DNA of 64,000 nt from Arthrobacter sp. 9AX (GTDB lineage Bacteria > Actinomycetota > Actinomycetes > Actinomycetales > Micrococcaceae), in assembly GCF_902506095.1 (NCBI RefSeq), contig NZ_LR733293.1:3140487-3204486 (forward strand), written 5' to 3'. Below the pieces are notes generated by a model that had not been told where the DNA came from, did no database searches, and saw nothing but the letters and a program-made list of their open reading frames with translations. This document shows positions 59,351 through 64,000 of the stretch, piece by piece. Positions within the stretch are counted from its first letter, which is position 1, and each line of letters opens with the position of its first letter. Made by a program: the position numbers and the translations under genes.

Positions 59351-60303
59351 CCACAGACACAGCTGCAAACGAGCGCGGGGCCATCTCAGTCATCGTCGCG
59401 ATCCTCCTGGTGACCCTCCTCGGCTTCGTGGCCATCGCCGTTGACGTCGGTGTCATCCACTCGGAACGCGCCCAACTGCAGAGTGGCGCCGACGCCTCCG
59501 CCCTGGCGATAGCCCAGAAGTGCGCAAAAGCGACAACCAACCCAGACTGTTCGACGACGTCCGCCCTCGCCACCAGCCTGGCGAACCAGAACGCCCTCGA
59601 TGGCATGAGCAAGGTGTACAGCATTGAGTTGGAGACGGCTGCGCAAAAAGTCAGCGTCACCACGTCCGCCAAGGAAAAGGGCGGGACGGACAACTCTGTC
59701 TCGCTCTTCTTCGCGGACGTCCTGGGCATCCCGGGCAAAGAGGTCGGCGCTCGGGCGTCCGCGGAATGGGGCAGCCCCTCCAAGGGGCCGATCATTCTGC
59801 CCTTGGCCATAGCTCATTGCAAGCTGAACATCCCTGACGGCGGAACTGTTGGCGCCGAGCAGGTGCTGGAGCAGTCGGTGAACGGTTGCGGCGGCATTCC
59901 AGGCGGATTCGGCTGGATCCAAACCACTTCATCTACATGTGCCGTAAACGCAACGGCCGGAGCTTCCACCACCTCTGGCATCTGGTTCTCCAGCGACACG
60001 GGAGCAAGTGTCCCGTCCATGTGCACCGCTGCGGACTTCACCCAAATGAACAACCAAACCGTCCTGCTGCCCCTGTACGACGTAGCGACGGGCACCGGCT
60101 CCAGCGGCAAATATTACATAAAGGGCTTCGCTGCGTTTCATGTGACCGGCTACCGCTTCGCAAGCATCGGCTGGACTGCCGGGGCGAAAGTGGACAACAA
60201 GACCATCCGCGGCTACTTCGTAAAGTACGTCTCCCTGGCCCAAGGCTTTGAACTCGGCAACACCTCCAATTACGGCGCCACCATCGTGCGCCCGGTCCTC
60301 TAA
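59347..60303 (+). CDS. tadG: TadG-like Flp pilus assembly protein, locus 2
   Basis: This 318-residue paralogue of the locus 1 protein has N-terminal helix GAISVIVAILLVTLLGFVAI, then AVDVGVIHSERAQLQSGADA and the conserved Y-Y-I-K-G-F-A-A-F near the C-terminus. ATG 59347 overlaps the tadE stop (ATGA), implying coupling. Confidence 0.87.
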   Translation: MTTDTAANERGAISVIVAILLVTLLGFVAIAVDVGVIHSERAQLQSGADASALAIAQKCAKATTNPDCSTTSALATSLANQNALDGMSKVYSIELETAAQKVSVTTSAKEKGGTDNSVSLFFADVLGIPGKEVGARASAEWGSPSKGPIILPLAIAHCKLNIPDGGTVGAEQVLEQSVNGCGGIPGGFGWIQTTSSTCAVNATAGASTTSGIWFSSDTGASVPSMCTAADFTQMNNQTVLLPLYDVATGTGSSGKYYIKGFAAFHVTGYRFASIGWTAGAKVDNKTIRGYFVKYVSLAQGFELGNTSNYGATIVRPVL

Positions 60304-60341
60304 GAACCGAAGCCCAGCACCACCCTAACCAGGAGTAATAA

Positions 60342-61085
60342 GTGAAGTCTCGCCTGCTCGCCGGAACGGCCGCCGTCGCCCTGGCGCTCGTGGGAGCCCT
60401 CCTCATCGTCTTTTACGCCCAGGGAGCGGATCAACGCGCCCTGCGGACTCTCGAAACGGTGGACGTCCTGGTGGTCAAGACCGCAATCCCAGCCGGCACC
60501 TCCATCGACGCAATCGCAGCGTCGCTGGTTACAGAGAAAGTGCCCGCTGCAGGAGTAGCCAAGAGCGCGCTTAGCAACCTGGACGACAAAGCCGGCACCG
60601 TCGCCGCCGTCGACCTCATCCCGGGCGAACAGCTCCTGGCCGAACGGCTTGTGCCCCCCGCAGAGACTGCGGACGCAAAATCCACCAAGGTGCCCGCCGG
60701 CTTCCAGGAAGTTTCCTTCCAGCTGGAGCCGCAGCGGGTAGCGGGCGGCCGCATCAAAGCAGGAGATCACGTCGGAATCGCGTTGAGTTTCAAGGACGGC
60801 GCCTACAAGGCAGACCCCGCAACTCCAACCACACAGCTCACGCTCCGAAAGGTTCTGGTGACTGTGGTGCAAAGTGCGGCGAGCGCAGAAAAGCCCGCCG
60901 AAGGCGAGTCCCAGGACACTGCGCTCCCCCAGGGCGCCTTCATGATCACCGTCGCTGTCAACGACATCGACGCCAACAAAATCATCTTCGCGTCCGAGTT
61001 CGGCAGCCTCTGGCTCACCAAAGAACCGATCGATGCCCAGGACAACGGCCCCCGGATCGAACGCAAGGAAGTGGTGTACAAGTGA
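60342..61085 (+). CDS. cpaB: Flp pilus assembly protein CpaB/RcpC, locus 2
   Basis: This 247-residue paralogue of the locus 1 CpaB opens M-K-S-R-L-L-A-G, with one membrane helix and a SAF domain (DVLVVKTAIPAGTSID, LIPGEQLLAERL), and has the same overall length. The GTG has AGGAG upstream. It overlaps tadZ by 4 bp. Confidence 0.88.
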   Translation: MKSRLLAGTAAVALALVGALLIVFYAQGADQRALRTLETVDVLVVKTAIPAGTSIDAIAASLVTEKVPAAGVAKSALSNLDDKAGTVAAVDLIPGEQLLAERLVPPAETADAKSTKVPAGFQEVSFQLEPQRVAGGRIKAGDHVGIALSFKDGAYKADPATPTTQLTLRKVLVTVVQSAASAEKPAEGESQDTALPQGAFMITVAVNDIDANKIIFASEFGSLWLTKEPIDAQDNGPRIERKEVVYK

Positions 61086-62275
61086 GCCGCTTCGTCCTCC
61101 TCTCCCCCAACGGCGAGTTCGACCAGAAGCTGCGCGCCGCCGTCGCCAACGGCCTGCGGGGGTCCGTCCAGACCATCGCGAGTGACATCCTCCCGGCCGG
61201 CCCGCAGGAATTGTTCGCGCTCCTCAACCAGGAACAGCCCGAAGTCCTGATCATCGGCCCCGACGTCCCCTACGAGGAGGCACTGCGGTTCGCCAAGGTC
61301 TTCGACGTCCAGCTCCCCGGCCTCAGCCTGGTGCTGGTCAGCGACGTGGATCCGGCGCACCTCCTCAACGCCATGCGCGCCGGCATCAGGGACATCCTCA
61401 GCCCCCAGGCCGACGCCGCAGAGATCCGCGTGCTGCTCGAACGCGCCTGCCAGTCCTTCGCCACCCGCCACCGCGCCCCGGAAGCGCAAGGGGAAACCAA
61501 CGGCAAGGGCCTGGTCATCGGTGTCTTCTCGCCGAAGGGCGGCGTGGGCAAGACCACCCTCGCCACCAACATCGCCATCGGCCTGGGCCGGATCGCACCC
61601 ATGAGCGTGGTCATCGTGGACCTGGACCTGCAGTTCGGCGACGTCGCCTCCGGCCTCTACCTCAACCCGGAGCACACCGTCACCGACGCCGTCACCCCCG
61701 CAGCAGCCCAGGATTCCCTGGTCCTCAAGGCCTTCCTCACCGTGCACCCCGCCGGCATCTATGCCCTCTGCGCACCGCTCAACCCCGTGGACGCGGACCA
61801 CATCACCCCGGAACAGGTCAGCCGCCTCGTGGAGCAGCTGTCCCACGAGTTCCAGTACGTGGTCCTGGACACCGCCCCCGGCATGCCCGAAATCGGCCTC
61901 GCCGCCATGGAACACTGCACCGACGTGGTGTGGGTCAGCGCCATGGACATCCCCAGCCTGCGCGGCCTCCGCTCCGGCCTCGAAGTGCTCCGCCAGCTCG
62001 ACATCATGCCCGAATCCCGCCACGTGGTCCTCAACATGGCGGACGCCAAGGCAGGCCTGAACGTCCGCGACGTCGAATCCACCATCGGCGCGCCCGTGGA
62101 CGTCAGCGTCCCCCGCTCCCGCGCCGTGGCACTGTCCACCAACCGCGGCATCCCCGTCCTCCAGGAATCCAAAAGGGACCCCGCCGTGAAAAGCCTCCGC
62201 CAGCTGGTGGAAAGGTTCAACCCGGCATGGCGCGCCCAGGCCCAGCGCAAGCTTCACCGAAGGGTGGTCATCTAA
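61082..62275 (+). CDS. tadZ: Pilus assembly ATPase TadZ/CpaE, locus 2
   Basis: This 397-residue paralogue of the locus 1 TadZ has a receiver-like N-terminal domain, S-P-K-G-G-V-G-K-T-T, VVIVDLDLQFGDVA, and a basic end (AQRKLHRRVVI). Codon use is much more GC-biased than in locus 1. The stop overlaps the tadA start by 1 bp. Confidence 0.92.
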   Translation: MSRFVLLSPNGEFDQKLRAAVANGLRGSVQTIASDILPAGPQELFALLNQEQPEVLIIGPDVPYEEALRFAKVFDVQLPGLSLVLVSDVDPAHLLNAMRAGIRDILSPQADAAEIRVLLERACQSFATRHRAPEAQGETNGKGLVIGVFSPKGGVGKTTLATNIAIGLGRIAPMSVVIVDLDLQFGDVASGLYLNPEHTVTDAVTPAAAQDSLVLKAFLTVHPAGIYALCAPLNPVDADHITPEQVSRLVEQLSHEFQYVVLDTAPGMPEIGLAAMEHCTDVVWVSAMDIPSLRGLRSGLEVLRQLDIMPESRHVVLNMADAKAGLNVRDVESTIGAPVDVSVPRSRAVALSTNRGIPVLQESKRDPAVKSLRQLVERFNPAWRAQAQRKLHRRVVI

Positions 62276-63771
62276 TGAAGCTCTCCGAACGGCTCAGCGC
62301 AGCCCAGGACCGCAACCAGCCGGACGGCAACAACGTTGCCGTGCTCGAGCCGCCACGCCCCGCCGTCGTGCCCCCCTCTCAAGACGGCGGGGTCCGGCAC
62401 CTTCCTGCCCCGCAGGCTCCCGCAACGCCAACGTACGACGCCGGCGCCCAGCAGGTGCCCACGTCACCGAAGGTGGATGTCTTCGCCGCCATGAAGGACA
62501 GGGCGGCCACAGCCCTTTTCGAACGGATGGGCAGCCGCTTCAACGACGCAGCCGTCACAGAGCAGGAACTCCGTGCCACCGCCAAGGAGGAACTGACCCG
62601 GATCATCGACGCCGAACAGGTGCCCCTCTCCCCCGAGGAACGCACCCGTCTGGTCCGGGACGTCGCGGACGACGTCCTGGGCTACGGCCCCCTTCAGCGC
62701 CTGCTGGACGATCCCGCCGTCACCGAAATCATGGTCAACCGCATGGACCAGATCTATGTGGAGCGCAAAGGCAAGCTCACCCTTACGGAGTCCCGGTTCA
62801 GCTCAGAAGAGCACCTGCGCAAGGTCATCGAACGCATCGTCTCGAAGGTGGGCCGCCGCATCGACGAGTCCTCCCCGCTGGTGGATGCACGCCTCGAGGA
62901 CGGCTCCCGTGTCAACGCGGTGATCCCGCCGCTGGCCGTGGGCGGCTCCTCGCTCACCATCCGTAAGTTCAGCAAGACTCCGTTGACTGTCCGGAACCTG
63001 ATCGATTTCGGAACCCTGACCCCGGAAATGGCCGAGCTGCTCAACGCCTGCGTCAAAGCCAAGCTCAACATCATCGTCTCCGGCGGTACGGGCACCGGCA
63101 AGACCACACTGCTTAATGTGCTGTCCTCCTTCCTCCCCTCGGACGAACGGATCGTCACCATTGAGGATGCGGTGGAACTCCAGATCCAGCAGCAGCATGT
63201 TGTCCGGCTGGAAAGCCGTCCCCCCAACACCGAGGGCAAGGGCGAAGTGACCATCCGTGAACTGCTCCGGAACTCGCTGCGTATGCGCCCGGACCGGATC
63301 GTAGTAGGCGAGGTCCGTGGCGGGGAATCGCTGGACATGCTCCAGGCCATGAACACCGGCCACGACGGCTCCCTCTCCACCGTGCACTCCAACTCGCCCC
63401 GCGACGCCGTGGCCCGCCTCGAGACCCTGGTGCTGATGGCCGGCATGGACCTGCCGTTGCGGGCCATCCGCGAGCAGATCGCCTCCGCCGTCAACCTCAT
63501 CGTCCAGATCTCCAGGCTCCGCGACGGCTCCCGGCGCATCACCCACGTCACCGAAGTCCAGGGCATGGAAGGGGACATCGTGACCCTTCAGGACGCGTTC
63601 GTTTTTGACTACTCCGCCGGCGTGGACGCGAACGGCCGATTCCTGGGCAAACCGGTGGCCACCGGCATCCGGCCGCGCTTCATCGACCGGTTCGAGGACC
63701 TGGGCATCCATGTCTCCCCCAGCGTCTTCGCCGGTCCCCAGAACCCCGCATCCCCACCGCCCGGAAGGTAG
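62275..63771 (+). CDS. tadA: Pilus assembly/secretion ATPase TadA/CpaF, locus 2
   Basis: This 498-residue motor ATPase has a variable, Pro-rich N-terminal 70 residues, then [18 protein letters not shown]. Walker [15 protein letters not shown] lies near residue 271, followed by [33 protein letters not shown] and TGHDGSLSTVHSN. The core is nearly collinear with the locus 1 copy and most differences are conservative. The ATG at 62275 directly follows the tadZ stop. Confidence 0.96.
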   Translation: MKLSERLSAAQDRNQPDGNNVAVLEPPRPAVVPPSQDGGVRHLPAPQAPATPTYDAGAQQVPTSPKVDVFAAMKDRAATALFERMGSRFNDAAVTEQELRATAKEELTRIIDAEQVPLSPEERTRLVRDVADDVLGYGPLQRLLDDPAVTEIMVNRMDQIYVERKGKLTLTESRFSSEEHLRKVIERIVSKVGRRIDESSPLVDARLEDGSRVNAVIPPLAVGGSSLTIRKFSKTPLTVRNLIDFGTLTPEMAELLNACVKAKLNIIVSGGTGTGKTTLLNVLSSFLPSDERIVTIEDAVELQIQQQHVVRLESRPPNTEGKGEVTIRELLRNSLRMRPDRIVVGEVRGGESLDMLQAMNTGHDGSLSTVHSNSPRDAVARLETLVLMAGMDLPLRAIREQIASAVNLIVQISRLRDGSRRITHVTEVQGMEGDIVTLQDAFVFDYSAGVDANGRFLGKPVATGIRPRFIDRFEDLGIHVSPSVFAGPQNPASPPPGR

Positions 63772-63779
63772 GCGCAACT

Positions 63780-64000
63780 GTGATCCTCGCTGTTGGAGCA
63801 GTCATCCTGCTGCTCGCCGTCACCCTCCTGGGCGTGGCCGTACTGCTGCCCGGCACTCCGGATGTGCCCCTGGACCGCCGCCGTCCCTTCGAACCCGAGC
63901 CGCCGTCGTCGATCTCCCGCCTGGCGCTCTCCGGCGTCCGGTCCTTCGAACGGCTCCTGCAGGGGCGGAACGTCCGCCTCTTCTCCCGGGCGGAGCTCGA
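63780..64000 (+). CDS. tadB: Pilus platform protein TadB, locus 2 (partial)
   Basis: The frame is open from GTG 63780 to the right edge; only the first 73 residues are visible. It shows a membrane helix (LAVGAVILLLAVTLLGVAVL), a basic D-R-R-R-P segment matching E-R-R-R-P in the locus 1 TadB, and a second helical region (RSFERLLQGRNVRLFSRAEL) aligned with the same point of the paralogue. Assignment rests on this and on gene order. Confidence 0.82.
   Translation, partial: MILAVGAVILLLAVTLLGVAVLLPGTPDVPLDRRRPFEPEPPSSISRLALSGVRSFERLLQGRNVRLFSRAEL

Overview
The window is chromosomal DNA from a high-GC Gram-positive actinobacterium, most likely Micrococcaceae of the Arthrobacter/Pseudarthrobacter type. 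This rests on the GC-rich coding sequence with strong third-position bias, mycothiol-pathway genes (mshA, ino1), a His-tailed GroEL1 under CIRCE/HrcA control, the trehalose operon treX-treY-treZ, and the order rplM-rpsI-glmM / coaA-vanY-mscL / glmS-acpS-nnr. No database search was possible, so genus is an inference. No rRNA, tRNA, CRISPR array or intact insertion sequence was seen.

Layout. 1-8 kb (minus): an edge-truncated DUF1023 hydrolase, guaB, an acyltransferase-3/SGNH protein, a flavoprotein and a LuxR regulator. 8-10.5 kb: a ligB-type ATP-dependent DNA ligase broken by a one-base deletion next to its catalytic lysine, divergent from a DHFR-like reductase. 10.5-20 kb: groES-groEL1 with two CIRCE boxes, an EamA exporter, a small membrane protein, a SAM methyltransferase, a shikimate-dehydrogenase-like protein, a GH3 lipoprotein and a glutamate-cysteine-ligase-like enzyme. 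19-24.5 kb: the tightly overlapping operon alr-tsaE-tsaB-rimI-tsaD and a PfkB kinase. 24.5-32 kb: a small protein with three G-S/T-Y-V-T/S-L repeats, a GH4 glycosidase, mshA, fhs, a DUF559-like protein and a MerR/DUF2306 divergent pair. 32.0-32.25 kb: an eight-unit 32-bp tandem repeat array. 32-43 kb: ino1, an aldo/keto reductase, treX-treY-treZ, nnr and acpS. 43-50 kb: glmS, coaA-vanY-mscL, glmM, rpsI and rplM. 50-64 kb: two successive, paralogous Tad/Flp pilus loci. The first is complete (prepilin peptidase through tadC plus a second pilin) and visibly AT-richer. The second runs off the right edge inside tadB.

How the genes work together. glmS and glmM make amino-sugar precursors for the wall. 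alr and the VanY-type carboxypeptidase act on peptidoglycan peptides, the GH3 lipoprotein probably recycles wall sugars, and mscL relieves osmotic shock. ino1 supplies inositol-3-phosphate, the acceptor used by MshA for mycothiol. tsaB/tsaD/tsaE make the t6A tRNA modification. treX/Y/Z convert glycogen or maltodextrin to trehalose.

The most general pattern I found concerns translation starts. Sixteen genes have a promoter-like hexamer, nearly always [T/C]AGNNT, exactly 6 or 7 nt before the start codon and no usable Shine-Dalgarno. This points to a large set of leaderless transcripts, and it decided several of the start codons given here. Other leads are the 32-bp array, the duplicated Tad loci with distinct upstream signals (three CGAGTAC boxes versus phased A-tracts), the frameshifted ligase and the Y-V-T-L repeat mini-protein.
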